NCBI RefSeq assembly: GCF_030817315.1
Contig: NZ_JAUSZF010000001.1
Span: forward strand, 3,710,078-3,774,077
Direction of reading: 5' to 3'
Length of the DNA stretch: 64,000 nt
Source: Sphingomonas faeni
GTDB lineage: Bacteria; Pseudomonadota; Alphaproteobacteria; Sphingomonadales; Sphingomonadaceae
Shown: in pieces, positions 46,334 through 57,087 of the stretch
How positions within the stretch are numbered: position 1 is the stretch's first letter
Layout: each line of letters opens with the position of its first letter
Made by a program: the position numbers and the translations under genes
Notes under the pieces: generated by a model
What the model was told of the DNA's origin: nothing
Seen by the model: the letters and a program-made list of their open reading frames with translations, nothing else
The model's database searches: none

Positions 46334-48112
46334 CTACGCTACCCGAGGCGTCCGCTTGGCCCGACGTATCCGCGGCTCGGCAATCATATCCGCCGCGTTC
46401 TTGATCTCCTGCCGCAACTCGTCCCGCTTCTCGTGGATCGACGCGATCACCGGCCCCATCGCCACCCCGAGATCGACCAGCACCGCCTCCGCCAGCTGCA
46501 GCGAACTCTCCAAGGTCTCCGGCACCGCATCCGTAACACCAGCCCGATACAACTCCGCCGCATGCGCCGTATCCCGCGCACGCGCCACGATCGGCAAGTC
46601 CGGCGCCAAAGCCCGCACCCGCCGCGCCAGCCGCACGGTCAGCACCGGATCGTCCATCGTCAGGATCAGCGCCTTTGCCGTATGTAGCTTCAGCCGGTCG
46701 ACCAGCTCCGCCCGCGCAACGTCCCCGAACAGCACCGGGTGGCCTTGCGCGCGCGCGGCCTCGACCGAATCGATATCCGCCTCGACCGCGACGTACTTCT
46801 GCCCGTGGACCGCCAGCATGTCCGCCACCATCCGACCCACCCGGCCGAAGCCGATGACGACCGTCCCGGGTCCGTCGTCGTCGATCTCGACATCGCCCGC
46901 GTCCGCGATCGACCGACTCTCCAAGTGCCGCGACACGGTCCGGCCGAGCTTCGCGAGCAGCGGCGTGATCGTCAGCCCGATCGCCGTGACCGTCTGCCAG
47001 AACGAGGCGGTAGACGGCAGGATCAACTGCGCCTGTGCGGCCGTCGCGAGCACGATCAGCGTCGTCTCGGAAGGGCTACCCATCAGCAACCCCGTCTCCG
47101 CCGCAACCCCGCGCCGGGAGTTGGCGACCCGGAGGAACAGGAACGTCACGATCGCCTTGGTCGTGACCACGCCGCTGACCGCGAGCAGCAGCGACGGCCA
47201 GTTCTGCGCGATCAGCCGCAGGTCCAGGCTCATGCCCACTGTGATCAGGAACACGCCGAGCGCGAGGCCCTTGAACGGCGCGGTGATGACCTCGACCTCG
47301 CTGTGATATTCGGTCTCGGCGATCAGCAGCCCCGCCAGCAACGCTCCGACGATCGGCGACAATCCGGCGGCGGTGGTCGCGACGCTGGCGACGATCACCA
47401 CCAGCAGCGATGCGGCGAGGAACAGCTCCGGGCTCTTGGTGCGTGCCGCCTGGCCGAACAATCGGGGCAGGACGAGCCGTCCGCCAATATACATCGCGAC
47501 CACGGTCAGCCCACCGCGCAGTGCGACGCCGGCGATGCCTTGCCAGCCGGCATCGCTCGCCGTCGGCGCCAATGCTCCCAGTACGAAGATGATCGGCACG
47601 AGCGCCAGATCCTCGAACAGCAACATCGCGAACGCACCGCGCCCGACCGCACCGGTCGTGCCGACGAGCGGCAGGACCAGCGCCGTGGACGATAAGGCCA
47701 GCGCAAAGCCCAGCCCGATCGCGCCGGCCCATTCCTGGCCGATGAAATGCAATGCCACGCCGATGATCAGCGCCGAGCCGATCAGTTCGGCCGCGCCGGT
47801 GCCGAACACGAGCCGCTTCATCGACCACAAGCGCTTGAACGAGAGTTCGAGCCCGATCGAGAACAGCAGCAGTATTATGCCGAACTCGGCGAACGGCTCG
47901 ATCGATTCCGGGCTCGATATGGTCACATAATACAGCCACGGCGCGGCGCCGGTCAGCGCGCCCAGACCCGCAGGGCCGACCAGCAGGCCGACGAGGATGA
48001 AACCGATGACCGGGCTCACCCGGAACCGCGCGAACGCGGGAATGACCAGACCCGCCGCGCCGAGAATGACGAGCGCGTCGCTGAAGCCGTGATTGTCGAG
48101 CCGTAATGCCAT
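46334..48112 (-). CDS. Kef-type monovalent cation:proton antiporter (CPA2)
   Basis: 592 residues: about twelve membrane segments (1 to about 385), with the CPA2 core FALALSSTALVLPLVG and FEDLALVPIIFVLGALAP, followed by an RCK/TrkA-N domain with the nucleotide motif VVIGFGRVGRMVADML (about 420) and a short C-terminal helical tail. Probably potassium or sodium/proton exchange controlled by NAD(H) or glutathione-like ligands (family knowledge). No ancillary KefF/G gene is adjacent. Confidence 0.9.
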   Translation of the reverse strand: MALRLDNHGFSDALVILGAAGLVIPAFARFRVSPVIGFILVGLLVGPAGLGALTGAAPWLYYVTISSPESIEPFAEFGIILLLFSIGLELSFKRLWSMKRLVFGTGAAELIGSALIIGVALHFIGQEWAGAIGLGFALALSSTALVLPLVGTTGAVGRGAFAMLLFEDLALVPIIFVLGALAPTASDAGWQGIAGVALRGGLTVVAMYIGGRLVLPRLFGQAARTKSPELFLAASLLVVIVASVATTAAGLSPIVGALLAGLLIAETEYHSEVEVITAPFKGLALGVFLITVGMSLDLRLIAQNWPSLLLAVSGVVTTKAIVTFLFLRVANSRRGVAAETGLLMGSPSETTLIVLATAAQAQLILPSTASFWQTVTAIGLTITPLLAKLGRTVSRHLESRSIADAGDVEIDDDGPGTVVIGFGRVGRMVADMLAVHGQKYVAVEADIDSVEAARAQGHPVLFGDVARAELVDRLKLHTAKALILTMDDPVLTVRLARRVRALAPDLPIVARARDTAHAAELYRAGVTDAVPETLESSLQLAEAVLVDLGVAMGPVIASIHEKRDELRQEIKNAADMIAEPRIRRAKRTPRVA

Positions 48113-48224
48113 GCGCGCGACCTTAGGGGACGCATGACGAATTTGTCACCCGTGGCGTCGTATGACGGCCGACAAGACGTCTACGATGGCTGGATGTGGT
48201 TCGCTACGTTGCCCGCCGCCCGCG

Positions 48225-48306
48225 CGTCATTCTGACGAAAGTCAGGACCCAGAGTTACGGACGCTGACGTTTTTGGCCCTGGGTCCTGACTTTCGTCAGG
48301 ATGACG
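48225..48306. repeat. palindromic element, family A
   Basis: CGTCATTCTGACGAAAGTCA, GGACCCAGAG ... CCCTGGGTCC, TGACTTTCGTCAGGATGACG; one mismatch between arms, new loop. Confidence 0.9.
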
Positions 48307-48317
48307 TGAGGGAAGCA

Positions 48318-48349
48318 GAAAGCCCCGCCCCCTAGAGGGGAGCGGGGCA
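48318..48349 (-). terminator. rho-independent terminator after icd
   Basis: On the minus strand GCCCCGCTCCCC-TCTA-GGGGGCGGGGC followed by TTTCTG, just past the icd stop. Confidence 0.8.
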
Positions 48350-48354
48350 TCAGA

Positions 48355-49575
48355 TCAGGCCCAGTTGGCCATTTCGGTCTCGAGGTTCGACCGGACCTGC
48401 TCGAAGAACTGCTCGGTCGTCATCCACGGCTGGTCCGGGCCGATCAGGATCGCGAGATCCTTGGTCATGTGGCCGTTCTCCACCGTCTGGACGCAGACGC
48501 GCTCGAGCGTCTCGGCAAACTTCGTGACGTCGGGCGTGTCGTCGAACTTGCCGCGATACTTCAGGCCACCGGTCCACGCGAAGATGGACGCGATCGGGTT
48601 GGTCGAGGTCGCCTTGCCCTGCTCATGCATGCGGAAGTGCCGCGTGACGGTGCCGTGCGCCGCCTCGGCCTCGACGGTCTTGCCGTCCGGGGTCAGCAGG
48701 ATCGACGTCATCAGCCCTAGCGACCCGAAGCCCTGTGCGACCTGATCCGACTGGACGTCGCCATCATAGTTCTTGCAGGCCCAGACGAACTCGCCGTTCC
48801 ACTTCAGCGCGCTGGCGACCATGTCGTCGATCAGGCGATGCTCGTAGACGATGCCGGCTTCCTTGAACTTGTCCTTGAACTCGGCCTCGAACACCTCGGC
48901 GAACAGATCCTTGAAGCGGCCGTCATAGGCCTTGAGGATCGTGTTCTTGGTCGACAGGTACACCGGCCATTTCAGGTTCAAGCCGTAATGCATCGATGCG
49001 CGCGCGAAATCGCGGATCGAATCGTCGAGATTGTACATCGCCATCGCGACGCCCGCCGACGGGAACTGGAACACCTCGCGGTCGATGACCGTGCCGTCGT
49101 CGCCTTCGAAGACGAGGCGGAGCTTGCCCGGGCCGGGGACCAGATAGTCGGTCGCGCGGTACTGATCGCCGAATGCGTGACGGCCGACGACGATCGGGTG
49201 CGTCCAGCCCGGAATCAGGCGGGGGACGTTCTTGATCACGATCGGCTCGCGGAAGATGGTGCCGCCCAGGATGTTGCGGATCGTGCCGTTCGGCGACTTC
49301 CACATCTTCTTCAGGCCGAATTCGGTCACGCGCTGCTCGTCGGGCGTGATCGTCGCGCACTTCACCGCGACGCCGTGCTTCTGCGTGGCGAGCGCGCTGT
49401 CGATCGTGACCTGGTCGTCGGTCGCGTCGCGATGCTCGACGCCGAGATCGTAATAATCGAGCTGGATGTCGAGATACGGCTTGATCAGGCGCTCGCGGAT
49501 CCATTCCCAGATGATCCGGGTCATCTCGTCGCCGTCGATCTCCACGATCGGATTCTTAACCTTGATCTTCGCCAT
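48355..49575 (-). CDS. icd: isocitrate dehydrogenase (NADP+), dimeric eukaryotic type
   Basis: TCA cycle oxidative decarboxylation of isocitrate to 2-oxoglutarate. 406 residues of the eukaryote-like homodimeric class (not the E. coli type): [40 protein letters not shown] with the substrate Ser/Asn, [20 protein letters not shown] with metal-binding Asp residues, and HGTVTRHFR / [19 protein letters not shown] start with GGACCCGGATATGGC upstream; a terminator follows. Confidence 0.96.
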   Translation of the reverse strand: MAKIKVKNPIVEIDGDEMTRIIWEWIRERLIKPYLDIQLDYYDLGVEHRDATDDQVTIDSALATQKHGVAVKCATITPDEQRVTEFGLKKMWKSPNGTIRNILGGTIFREPIVIKNVPRLIPGWTHPIVVGRHAFGDQYRATDYLVPGPGKLRLVFEGDDGTVIDREVFQFPSAGVAMAMYNLDDSIRDFARASMHYGLNLKWPVYLSTKNTILKAYDGRFKDLFAEVFEAEFKDKFKEAGIVYEHRLIDDMVASALKWNGEFVWACKNYDGDVQSDQVAQGFGSLGLMTSILLTPDGKTVEAEAAHGTVTRHFRMHEQGKATSTNPIASIFAWTGGLKYRGKFDDTPDVTKFAETLERVCVQTVENGHMTKDLAILIGPDQPWMTTEQFFEQVRSNLETEMANWA

Positions 49576-49763
49576 ATCCGGGTCCTTCGGGGGAGGGGTT
49601 TGGGGAGCGTCTACGGGACCGCGCCGCGGTGATCAACCACCCGGCAGCATCCAGGCTGTCCCTCCAGACTGTCATCGCCCAATCGCTAGCCAACCGCTGG
49701 TGCTGTAAGGAAAAGCCGGTTCATCGTTGTATCGCGCGTCCCGCACGGATAGACCCGCGGGTT

Positions 49764-50492
49764 ATGGCATCGCTCGACAAGCCGCCCGTCACGACCTCAA
49801 CGGTCAAATGGCGATTTCCCGCAGTCCATCCGGAAGGCCACAAATACGTCGCGATCGCGGCTGGCTTCACGCTGCTGTTGACCGTCGTCAGCCACGTGCT
49901 GTTCTGGCCAATGGTGGGCGTCGTGATCTGGGTCGCGACGTTCTTCCGAGATCCGATCCGCACGACCCCACAAGGCGAGGGCTTGATCGTGGCGCCGGCC
50001 GATGGCCTGATCACGATGATCCAGCGCGTCCCGATCCCGCGCGAACTCGCCGGCGTGAACGGCCTCGGCGATGCCCCGCTGGTGCGCGTTTCGATCTTCA
50101 TGTCGGTGTTCGACGTGCACATCAACCGCACGCCGATCGCCGGCACGATCCGGCAGGTCGTCTATATATCGGGCAAGTTCCTCAACGCCGACCTCGACAA
50201 GGCTAGCGACGAGAACGAGCGCCAGCATTTTGTCGTTGAAGATCGCCACGGCATGCGCGTCGGTTTCACCCAAATTGCTGGCCTGGTCGCACGTCGTATC
50301 CTCGGTTTCGTGAAGGCCGGTGACATGGTCGCGGCGGGCCAGCGCATCGGCCTCATCCGGTTCGGCAGCCGCGTCGACGTGTACCTGCCCGATCATGTCG
50401 TACCGCAAGTCTGTCTCGGTCAGCGCAGCATCGCTGGCGAGACCGTTCTCGGCCGCGTCGGCGGCGTTCCGGTCGGAGGCATCGCCCAGTGA
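49764..50492 (+). CDS. psd: phosphatidylserine decarboxylase (short, PSD-A-like)
   Basis: Makes phosphatidylethanolamine from phosphatidylserine. 242 residues: an N-terminal membrane segment ([24 protein letters not shown] in pieces, about 30-55), [24 protein letters not shown], and the self-cleavage motif [10 protein letters not shown] near residue 205, where Gly-Ser splits to form the pyruvoyl group. The start is the ATG of [10 protein letters not shown]; upstream ATGs are possible but poor. The stop overlaps the GTG of pssA, so the two steps to PE are co-translated. Confidence 0.94.
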   Translation: MASLDKPPVTTSTVKWRFPAVHPEGHKYVAIAAGFTLLLTVVSHVLFWPMVGVVIWVATFFRDPIRTTPQGEGLIVAPADGLITMIQRVPIPRELAGVNGLGDAPLVRVSIFMSVFDVHINRTPIAGTIRQVVYISGKFLNADLDKASDENERQHFVVEDRHGMRVGFTQIAGLVARRILGFVKAGDMVAAGQRIGLIRFGSRVDVYLPDHVVPQVCLGQRSIAGETVLGRVGGVPVGGIAQ

Positions 50493-51349
50493 CAAATCGC
50501 GACGAGATCGACGACGGTTCGAACGGTTCGACTGACGCACGTGGCCAAGGGCGGTTCGCCCGTACCCGTCGCGCACCGCGCGGACTTCCCTTGCGGGCGG
50601 TAGCGCCCAACGCGGTGACCGCGCTCGCATTGTGCTCCGGCTTGAGCGGCGTGCGGTTCGCAATCGGCGGGCAATGGGAAAGTGCCGTTGCGATGATCAT
50701 GGTCGCGGGCGTGCTCGACGGACTCGATGGTAGGATCGCGCGCATGCTGCACGGCGAAAGCCGATTTGGCGCGGAACTCGATTCGCTGTCGGACGCCATT
50801 TCGTTCGGCGTCGCGCCTGCGCTGATCGTCTATCTATGGTCCCTAACCGCGTTGCCGCGCGTCGGCTGGATCTGCTCGCTGATCTTCGCGGTGTTCTGTG
50901 CGCTGCGTCTCGCACGCTTCAATGCCAAGATCGACGAAAGCCATCAGCCGCACAAATCAGCCGGCTTCCTAACAGGCGTTCCGGCCCCCGCCGGCGCAGG
51001 CTTGGCGTTGATGCCGATGTTCTTCTGGTTCTGGACCGACGAACCGACTTTCGCATCGCCATACTTCGTGGCGCCGTGGGTCGCGTTCGTCGCGCTCCTG
51101 ATGGTGTCGAGTATCGCAACCTACTCGTGGAGTTCGGTCAAGCTCCGCAGCAACATCCGGTTCGAGGCCATCGCGCTCGTTGTACTGCTAGGCGCCGCGA
51201 TCGTGAGCGCCCCGTGGCATACGCTCAGCATAATCTGCGTGCTGTACCTGATCTCAATGCCGTTCAGCATTGCAAGCTACGGTAAGATTAGGCGGCAGCG
51301 TTCCAGCGGCGGGCGGGTGCCGGAGCCGACATCGCAGCCCAGCGCCTGA
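50489..51349 (+). CDS. pssA: CDP-diacylglycerol--serine O-phosphatidyltransferase
   Basis: 286-residue multi-pass enzyme of the CDP-alcohol phosphatidyltransferase family. The motif [20 protein letters not shown] followed by LDSLSD fits D-x2-D-G-x2-A-R-x8-G-x3-D-x3-D. About eight hydrophobic segments follow. The N terminus has a hydrophilic, Arg-rich extension of about 35 residues. GTG start overlapping psd. The last 62 bases overlap a convergent small gene. Confidence 0.94.
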   Translation: MTNRDEIDDGSNGSTDARGQGRFARTRRAPRGLPLRAVAPNAVTALALCSGLSGVRFAIGGQWESAVAMIMVAGVLDGLDGRIARMLHGESRFGAELDSLSDAISFGVAPALIVYLWSLTALPRVGWICSLIFAVFCALRLARFNAKIDESHQPHKSAGFLTGVPAPAGAGLALMPMFFWFWTDEPTFASPYFVAPWVAFVALLMVSSIATYSWSSVKLRSNIRFEAIALVVLLGAAIVSAPWHTLSIICVLYLISMPFSIASYGKIRRQRSSGGRVPEPTSQPSA

Positions 51350-51521
51350 CCGCGATCCGGCGCTCCGCCACGGCCAGTGTGCGGAGCGGCTGGAACGCGG
51401 GTTCAACGTTGCCCATCGCGAGGCGGACAATGCGGTCCCACTGCGGCGCGATCGACGATACGATCATCATACCAGCAACGGCGAATGCACCAGCAAATAC
51501 CATGAAGCTCAGAACCAACAT
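51288..51521 (-). CDS. small single-span membrane protein, unknown function
   Basis: 77 residues from MLVLSFMVFAGAFAVAGMMI, one hydrophobic helix, then a basic polar tail ([28 protein letters not shown]). AGGAAGG lies about seven bases before the chosen ATG; a GTG 51 bases upstream would add 17 residues. It is convergent with pssA, overlapping its 3' end by 62 bases on the opposite strand. I do not recognise a family. Confidence 0.5.
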   Translation of the reverse strand: MLVLSFMVFAGAFAVAGMMIVSSIAPQWDRIVRLAMGNVEPAFQPLRTLAVAERRIAVRRWAAMSAPAPARRWNAAA

Positions 51522-51846
51522 CACGTCCGCCTTCCTATGAGTTGCGAACAAATCCTTAATGTCCGCAAACACTTGGTCAGAAACATCGTTCCGTTCGTCG
51601 CATTTTGAATCCGGCTGTACCGGGTCGAATCAGCGCCGAGTCGAACATCTGTTCCCCTCTGAACCCTTTATGTTCTCATTGCGTTCCATCAGTCAAGCGG
51701 GCCGTGCGCGATTGCTTTTCCCATAAAGCCACGCTAAGGGCCGTGCCTCTAACCCCGCATGGGAGGCATCATAGCCCGGTGCGTCTTGGTCATTCGGCCA
51801 CGACGTCATCCGCTTCCCAGAGGCACAACCGGAAGGATATATCCCT

Positions 51847-52701
51847 ATGGCGGCTCCAGTCGTCTCCATGCAGCAGCTCATCGAAACGGGCGCGCATTTC
51901 GGCCACCAGACGCATCGGTGGAACCCTAAGATGAAGCCTTACATCTTCGGTGATCGTAACGGCGTCCACATTCTCGACCTTTCGCAGACCGTGCCGCTGT
52001 TCGCGCGCGCGCTCGAATTCGTCTCGTCGGCCGTTGCCGGTGGTGGCAAGGTCCTGTTCGTGGGCACTAAGCGCCAGGCGCAGGAGCCGGTCGCTGATGC
52101 AGCGCGTCGCTCGGGCCAGCACTTCGTCAACCATCGTTGGCTGGGCGGCATGCTCACCAACTGGAAGACCATCTCGGGTTCGATCAAGCGTCTCAAGACG
52201 CTCGAGGAAATGCTGTCGGGCGACACCGTCGGCCTGACCAAGAAGGAAGTCCTCCAGCTCACCCGTGAGAAGGACAAGCTCGAGCTTTCGCTCGGCGGCA
52301 TCCGCGACATGGGCGGCATTCCCGACGTGATGTTCGTGATCGACGCTAACAAGGAAGAGCTGGCGATCAAGGAAGCCAACACGCTGGGTATTCCGGTCGT
52401 CGCGATCCTCGATTCGAACGTGTCGCCGGACGGCATCGCCTTCCCGGTTCCCGCGAACGACGACGCGGCCCGCGCTATCCGCCTGTACTGCGAGGCGATC
52501 GCGATCGCAGCGACGCGCGGTGGCCAGGAGCAGCAGCGCCGCACCGGTGCCGACGTCGGCGCGATGGTCGAGCCGCCGAAGGAAGAGGCACTGAGCGCAG
52601 AGCCGACCGTCGAAGCTACGGCTGACACGGCGCAGGCGACCGCGAATGCCGATACCGCTGCAGAATTCGCAGCCGAGGGTGAGCGCCAGATCGACGCATA
52701 A
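51847..52701 (+). CDS. rpsB: 30S ribosomal protein S2
   Basis: 284 residues: [33 protein letters not shown] and [20 protein letters not shown] are S2 signatures. A C-terminal extension of about 50 residues is rich in Glu, Ala and Thr and is longer than in E. coli (241 residues), as is common in alphaproteobacteria. ATG after AAGGATATATCCCT. Followed by tsf. Confidence 0.98.
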   Translation: MAAPVVSMQQLIETGAHFGHQTHRWNPKMKPYIFGDRNGVHILDLSQTVPLFARALEFVSSAVAGGGKVLFVGTKRQAQEPVADAARRSGQHFVNHRWLGGMLTNWKTISGSIKRLKTLEEMLSGDTVGLTKKEVLQLTREKDKLELSLGGIRDMGGIPDVMFVIDANKEELAIKEANTLGIPVVAILDSNVSPDGIAFPVPANDDAARAIRLYCEAIAIAATRGGQEQQRRTGADVGAMVEPPKEEALSAEPTVEATADTAQATANADTAAEFAAEGERQIDA

Positions 52702-52722
52702 GCGTCGTCGCCGAACCGTCAT

Positions 52723-52758
52723 GCGGGCGGGGTAGGGCGAAAGCTCTGCCTCGCCCGC
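52723..52758 (+). promoter_or_regulatory. stable hairpin in the rpsB-tsf gap
   Basis: GCGGGCGGGG pairs with CCTCGCCCGC (one GU), then AGGGC-GAAA-GCTCT inside, closed by a GAAA tetraloop. No T-run follows, so it is more likely an attenuator or a processing/stability element than a terminator. Confidence 0.45.
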
Positions 52759-52790
52759 AACCATATTCAGACCCAAAGAGGATAAAAGAC

Positions 52791-53723
52791 ATGGCCGATA
52801 TCACGGCAGCAATGGTCAAGGATCTGCGCGAGAAGAGCGGCGCGGGCATGATGGATTGCAAGAAGGCGCTCAGCGAGAACGCCGGCGACATGGAGCAGGC
52901 AATGGATTGGCTGCGCACCAAGGGGCTCGCAGCCGCCGCCAAGAAGTCCAGCCGTACCGCGGCCGAGGGCTTGGTCGGCGTCGCCGTGTCGGGCACCAAG
53001 GGCGCAGCGGTCGAAGTCAACTCCGAGACCGATTTCGTCGCGAAGAACGACCAGTTCCAGTCGTTCGTCCGTGACGTCACGCAGATCGCGCTCGCAACGG
53101 GTGGCGACATCGAGGCGCTGAAGTCGCAGACGATGCCATCGGGCAAGACCGTCGAGGAAGTTCTGACGAACAACGTCGCGACGATCGGCGAGAACCAGTC
53201 GCTGCGCCGCTCGCGCACGCTGGAAGTCAGCAAGGGTGCGGTCGTTCCGTACATCCACAACCAGGCGGCACCCGGCCTCGGCAAGATCGGCGTGCTCGTC
53301 GCGCTTGAGTCGGAGGCTTCGGACGAGGTTCTCCAGGCACTGGGCAAGCAGCTCGCAATGCACATCGCCGCGGCATTCCCGAAGGCGCTCAACGAAGCCG
53401 ACCTCGACGAGTCCGAGATCGAGCGCGAGCGCGCGATCGCGACCGAGAAGGCCGCCGAATCGGGCAAGCCTGCCGACATCATCGCCAAGATGGTCGAGGG
53501 CGGCATCGCCAAGTACCGCAAGGAGCATGCGCTGGTCAGCCAGCTGTTCGTGATGGACGGCAAGACCAAGATCTCCGACGTCGTCGCCAAGGCCGGCAAG
53601 GATGCGGGCGCTGAGATCAAGCTGGTGGACTATGTCCGCTTCCAGCTGGGTGAGGGCATCGAGAAGGAGCAGTCCGACTTCGCAGCCGAAGTCGCTGCCG
53701 CATCGGGCGTGCCCCAGGCATAA
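52791..53723 (+). CDS. tsf: translation elongation factor Ts
   Basis: Nucleotide exchange factor for EF-Tu. 310 residues: [34 protein letters not shown] and [17 protein letters not shown] cover the UBA-like N domain and core; [20 protein letters not shown] follows, and VSQLFVMD appears in the C domain. ATG after AAAGAGGATAAAAG. Downstream of rpsB as in most bacteria. Confidence 0.97.
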   Translation: MADITAAMVKDLREKSGAGMMDCKKALSENAGDMEQAMDWLRTKGLAAAAKKSSRTAAEGLVGVAVSGTKGAAVEVNSETDFVAKNDQFQSFVRDVTQIALATGGDIEALKSQTMPSGKTVEEVLTNNVATIGENQSLRRSRTLEVSKGAVVPYIHNQAAPGLGKIGVLVALESEASDEVLQALGKQLAMHIAAAFPKALNEADLDESEIERERAIATEKAAESGKPADIIAKMVEGGIAKYRKEHALVSQLFVMDGKTKISDVVAKAGKDAGAEIKLVDYVRFQLGEGIEKEQSDFAAEVAAASGVPQA

Positions 53724-53730
53724 AGCCTAC

Positions 53731-53930
53731 TCTCCCTCGCCCCATCGGGGAGAGGGAAGGGGCCCGCGGCTACTTGGCCGTGGGAAGGGTGAGGGGAGTG
53801 GCGAGGTCTCGAACCTCACGCCCCTCATCCGGCCCTGCCGGGCCACCTTCTCCCCAATGGGAGAAGGACAACTACCCCTCTCCCTACGGGGAGAGGGGTC
53901 AGCTTGCGCAGCAAGCGCGGGGTGAGGGCA
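53731..53930. repeat. complex palindromic element, family D
   Basis: A chain of hairpins: CTCCCTCGCCCCATCGGGGA, CCCCTCATCCGGCCCTGCCG, TTCTCCCCAATGGGAGAAGG, CCCCTCTCCCTACGGGGAGA and CTTGCGCAGCAAGCG. It occupies half of the 393-base gap between tsf and pyrH; the rest holds a possible promoter (54055-54083). Confidence 0.7.
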
Positions 53931-54054
53931 AGGGGTGAACCTTTCCGTCACCCTCCCTTTTCCCGCACGCAAGCGCACGCCTCCCTCTCCCGGGGAGATG
54001 CGGAATTGGCCGTCCTCCTCCGCCGAGAGGAAGGAATACCCCGGCGGGACCGGG

Positions 54055-54083
54055 TTGTGTGGAAATCGCCCCCCGCCTAAGGT
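54055..54083 (+). promoter_or_regulatory. possible pyrH promoter
   Basis: TTGTGT, 17 bases, TAAGGT; 33 bases before the pyrH start. Only a pattern match to a housekeeping sigma-70 type site. Confidence 0.3.
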
Positions 54084-54116
54084 CCGCGCCGCCCCGCCAA
54101 TCAATATTCGAGATTT

Positions 54117-54845
54117 ATGACGCCTCCGCGCTACAACCGTATCCTGCTAAAACTGTCGGGCGAGGTCCTGATGGGACCGTCCGGCCTGTCGATCGATCCG
54201 ACCGTCACCGCGCGCGTCGCGCAGGAGATCGCCGACATCAAGGCCAAGGGCTACGAGATCTGCATCGTCGTCGGTGGCGGCAACATTTTCCGCGGCATGG
54301 CGGGCGCTGCACGCGGCATGGACCGGGCGACCGGCGATTACATGGGCATGCTCGCGACCGTCATGAACGCGCTCGCCGTGCAGAACGCGCTGGAGCAGAT
54401 CGGCGTCGACACGCGCGTCCAGTCGGCGATCCCGATGGCGTCTGTCTGCGAGCCATTCATCCGCCGCCGCGCCGAGCGTCACCTGGAGAAGGGCCGCGTC
54501 GTGATCTTCGCGGCGGGCGTCGGCAGCCCCTATTTCACCACTGATTCGGGCGCCGCGCTGCGTGCTGCCGAGATGAAGTGCGACGCGCTGTTCAAGGGCA
54601 CTTCGGTCGACGGCGTCTACAACGCCGATCCGAAGACGCACCCCGACGCGGTGCGCTACGAGACGGTGTCGTATAGCCGCGTGCTGTCCGACGACCTCAA
54701 GGTCATGGACGCGAGCGCGATCGCGCTGTGCCGCGACAACAACATCCCGATCGTCGTCTTCAACATCCGCGAACCCGGCAATCTCGCCGCGGTGCTGGCG
54801 GGTGATGGCGTGTCGACGATCGTCCAGAACGAGCAGGAGCTTTAA
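54117..54845 (+). CDS. pyrH: uridylate kinase (UMP kinase)
   Basis: Phosphorylates UMP to UDP. 242 residues of the amino acid kinase fold: [41 protein letters not shown] and [19 protein letters not shown]. Hexameric bacterial type, allosterically regulated by GTP/UTP (known). ATG of [16 protein letters not shown]. One base separates it from frr. Confidence 0.97.
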   Translation: MTPPRYNRILLKLSGEVLMGPSGLSIDPTVTARVAQEIADIKAKGYEICIVVGGGNIFRGMAGAARGMDRATGDYMGMLATVMNALAVQNALEQIGVDTRVQSAIPMASVCEPFIRRRAERHLEKGRVVIFAAGVGSPYFTTDSGAALRAAEMKCDALFKGTSVDGVYNADPKTHPDAVRYETVSYSRVLSDDLKVMDASAIALCRDNNIPIVVFNIREPGNLAAVLAGDGVSTIVQNEQEL

Positions 54846-54846
54846 G

Positions 54847-55404
54847 ATGGCCGCATATGACAAGACCGACCTCGAACGCCGCATGGCGGGTGCCGTCGAA
54901 GCGCTGAAGAGCGATCTCGCAGGGCTTCGTACGGGCCGCGCTTCGACCGCGTTGCTCGATCCGGTGATGGTAACGGTGTACGGCTCGTCGATGCCGCTGA
55001 ACCAGGTCGCGACCGTGTCGGCGCCCGAGCCGCGCATGCTGTCGGTGCAGGTCTGGGACAAGTCGAACGTCGGCCCGACCGACAAGGCGATCCGTTCCGC
55101 GGGGCTCGGCCTCAATCCGATCGTCGACGGCCAGACTCTGCGCCTGCCGATCCCCGACCTGACCGAGGAGCGCCGCAAGGAACTCGCTAAGCTCGCCGGC
55201 CAATACGCCGAGAAGGCGCGCATCGCGGTCCGCAACGTCCGTCGCGACGGCATGGATTCGCTGAAGGTCGACGAGAAGAAGGGTGTGTTCAGCGAGGACG
55301 AGCGCAAGCGTCACGAGACCGAAGTGCAGAAGCTGACCGACGGCATTATCGCCGAACTCGATGCGGCTGCAACCGCCAAGGAAAAGGAAATCCTGGGCAA
55401 GTGA
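54847..55404 (+). CDS. frr: ribosome recycling factor
   Basis: 185 residues, standard length: [58 protein letters not shown] and [12 protein letters not shown]. With EF-G it splits post-termination ribosomes. ATG of [13 protein letters not shown]; stop overlaps uppS (GTGA). Confidence 0.98.
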   Translation: MAAYDKTDLERRMAGAVEALKSDLAGLRTGRASTALLDPVMVTVYGSSMPLNQVATVSAPEPRMLSVQVWDKSNVGPTDKAIRSAGLGLNPIVDGQTLRLPIPDLTEERRKELAKLAGQYAEKARIAVRNVRRDGMDSLKVDEKKGVFSEDERKRHETEVQKLTDGIIAELDAAATAKEKEILGK

Positions 55405-56150
55405 GATTGCAGGCCTCCTCGGCCGCGCCGCTCGTCGCTGTCCCGTCAGGCGGCGCGGTTCCGCGTCACGTTGCGATCATCATGGACGGCAATGGCCGCT
55501 GGGCGAAGAAGCGGTTCCTGCCGCGCTTCGCCGGGCACAAGGCTGGCGTCGAGGCCGTGCGGAAAGTGACGCGGGCCGCGCGCGCGATGGGGATCGAGGC
55601 GCTGACGCTCTACGCGTTCTCGTCGGAGAACTGGCGCCGCCCGGCCGAGGAGGTCAGCGACCTGATGGGGTTGTTGCGGCATTTTATCCGCAGCGACCTC
55701 GACGAACTCGCGCGCGAGAACGTCCGGCTCCGCGTCATCGGCGATTACCACAGCTTTTCGCCCGATCTTGTGGCGATGGTCGACGATGCGATCGCGCGGA
55801 CCGCGAGCAACACCGGCCCGATCCTCGCGATCGCGCTTAACTACGGCGCGCACGCCGAACTGGTGACTGCCGCAAGGCGTCTGGCTGAGCGCGCGCGTGA
55901 CGGGTCGCTCGATCCCGCCAGCATCGACGTTGGCACGATCGAGGCGGAACTCGACACGCACGACCTGCCGCCGCTCGACCTGATGATTCGCACCTCGGGC
56001 GAGCAACGCCTGTCGAACTTCCTGTTGTGGCAGGCAGCCTATGCGGAACTGCTGTTCGTCGACACGCTCTGGCCCGATTTCGACGCCGCCGCGCTCGCCG
56101 ATGCGGTCGCCGCGTTCGGCCAACGCCAGCGCCGCTACGGTGGTCTGTGA
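55401..56150 (+). CDS. uppS: isoprenyl transferase (undecaprenyl diphosphate synthase)
   Basis: Cis-prenyltransferase making the undecaprenyl carrier for peptidoglycan and glycan export. 249 residues: [15 protein letters not shown] with the catalytic Asp, [47 protein letters not shown] and [17 protein letters not shown] start overlapping frr. A family C repeat follows before cdsA. Confidence 0.97.
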   Translation: MRLQASSAAPLVAVPSGGAVPRHVAIIMDGNGRWAKKRFLPRFAGHKAGVEAVRKVTRAARAMGIEALTLYAFSSENWRRPAEEVSDLMGLLRHFIRSDLDELARENVRLRVIGDYHSFSPDLVAMVDDAIARTASNTGPILAIALNYGAHAELVTAARRLAERARDGSLDPASIDVGTIEAELDTHDLPPLDLMIRTSGEQRLSNFLLWQAAYAELLFVDTLWPDFDAAALADAVAAFGQRQRRYGGL

Positions 56151-56157
56151 TCCTTCT

Positions 56158-56236
56158 GTTCCCTCGCGAACGCGGGGGCTCAGGAGCCAGGGACGCCGGC
56201 GTGCGTAACCCTGCACCCCCGCCTCCGCGGGGAAAC
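56158..56236. repeat. palindromic element, family C (diverged)
   Basis: GTTCCCTCGCGAACGCGGGG ... CCCCCGCCTCCGCGGGGAAAC, with imperfect arms; between uppS and cdsA. Confidence 0.6.
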
Positions 56237-56259
56237 GATATTCGGGTTGGAGTGGCCTT

Positions 56260-57087
56260 TTGACGACCCTGCCAGACCCCGCGAAAGCACCCGATCAGGT
56301 GCTTCGAACGCCGTCCAATCTCAAACTGCGGATGATCGCCAGCGTCGCGATGATCGTCGTCGCCAGCATCGCGCTGACGCTCGGCGGGATCGCGTTCTGG
56401 CTGCTCGGTATCCTCGCGGCGCTGTTCATGATGGCGGAATGGTCGATGCTTCAGGGCGTCGACGCCAAGACCAAGCGGATGACTCAGTTCGCGCTGTCGG
56501 TCCCGCTCGCGCTGATGGCGCCGGCGTCGCTGATTCTCGTCATCCATGATTTCTTCACGCTGGGCCTGCTCGCAGGTGCCGCGTTCTTCGTCGTCATCAC
56601 GACGCGCAAGCCCAAGCTGGCGCTCGGCATCGTCTATTGCGGGCTCCCCGTGCTCGCGCTGATGATCATCCGGCGCCAGGACGAGGGTATCCTCTACACG
56701 CTGTGGGCGCTGTCGCTGGTATGGGCCTGCGATATAGGTGCGTTCTTCACCGGGCGGACGCTGGGCGGACCCAAGCTCGCGCCGGTGATAAGCCCGAACA
56801 AGACATGGTCGGGGCTCATTGGTGGCGTCGTGCTGGCGAGCGCGGTCGCGGCGGTGCTCCACACGCAATACGGCCTGCCGATGCGGATGACGCTCGCGAC
56901 GCCGATGCTCGCCGTGCTCGCGCAGATGGGCGATCTTTACGAGAGTTGGTTGAAGAGAATGGCAGGCGTGAAGGACAGCGGCAACATCCTGCCCGGACAT
57001 GGCGGCGTAATGGATCGCCTTGACGGACTGGTCCCGGTCGCGCCGGTCGCGGCGTTCCTCGTCATTCTGCCGCATCTCTACGCATGA
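56260..57087 (+). CDS. cdsA: phosphatidate cytidylyltransferase
   Basis: Forms CDP-diacylglycerol, precursor of all glycerophospholipids. 275 residues with about seven membrane segments and the CdsA signature in the C terminus: ESWLKRMAGVKDSGNILPGH then GGVMDRLDGL. The start is TTG with GGAG nine bases upstream (MTTLPDPAKAP); no ATG precedes the conserved part except within helix one, so TTG is preferred. It overlaps dxr by four bases (ATGA). Confidence 0.94.
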   Translation: MTTLPDPAKAPDQVLRTPSNLKLRMIASVAMIVVASIALTLGGIAFWLLGILAALFMMAEWSMLQGVDAKTKRMTQFALSVPLALMAPASLILVIHDFFTLGLLAGAAFFVVITTRKPKLALGIVYCGLPVLALMIIRRQDEGILYTLWALSLVWACDIGAFFTGRTLGGPKLAPVISPNKTWSGLIGGVVLASAVAAVLHTQYGLPMRMTLATPMLAVLAQMGDLYESWLKRMAGVKDSGNILPGHGGVMDRLDGLVPVAPVAAFLVILPHLYA

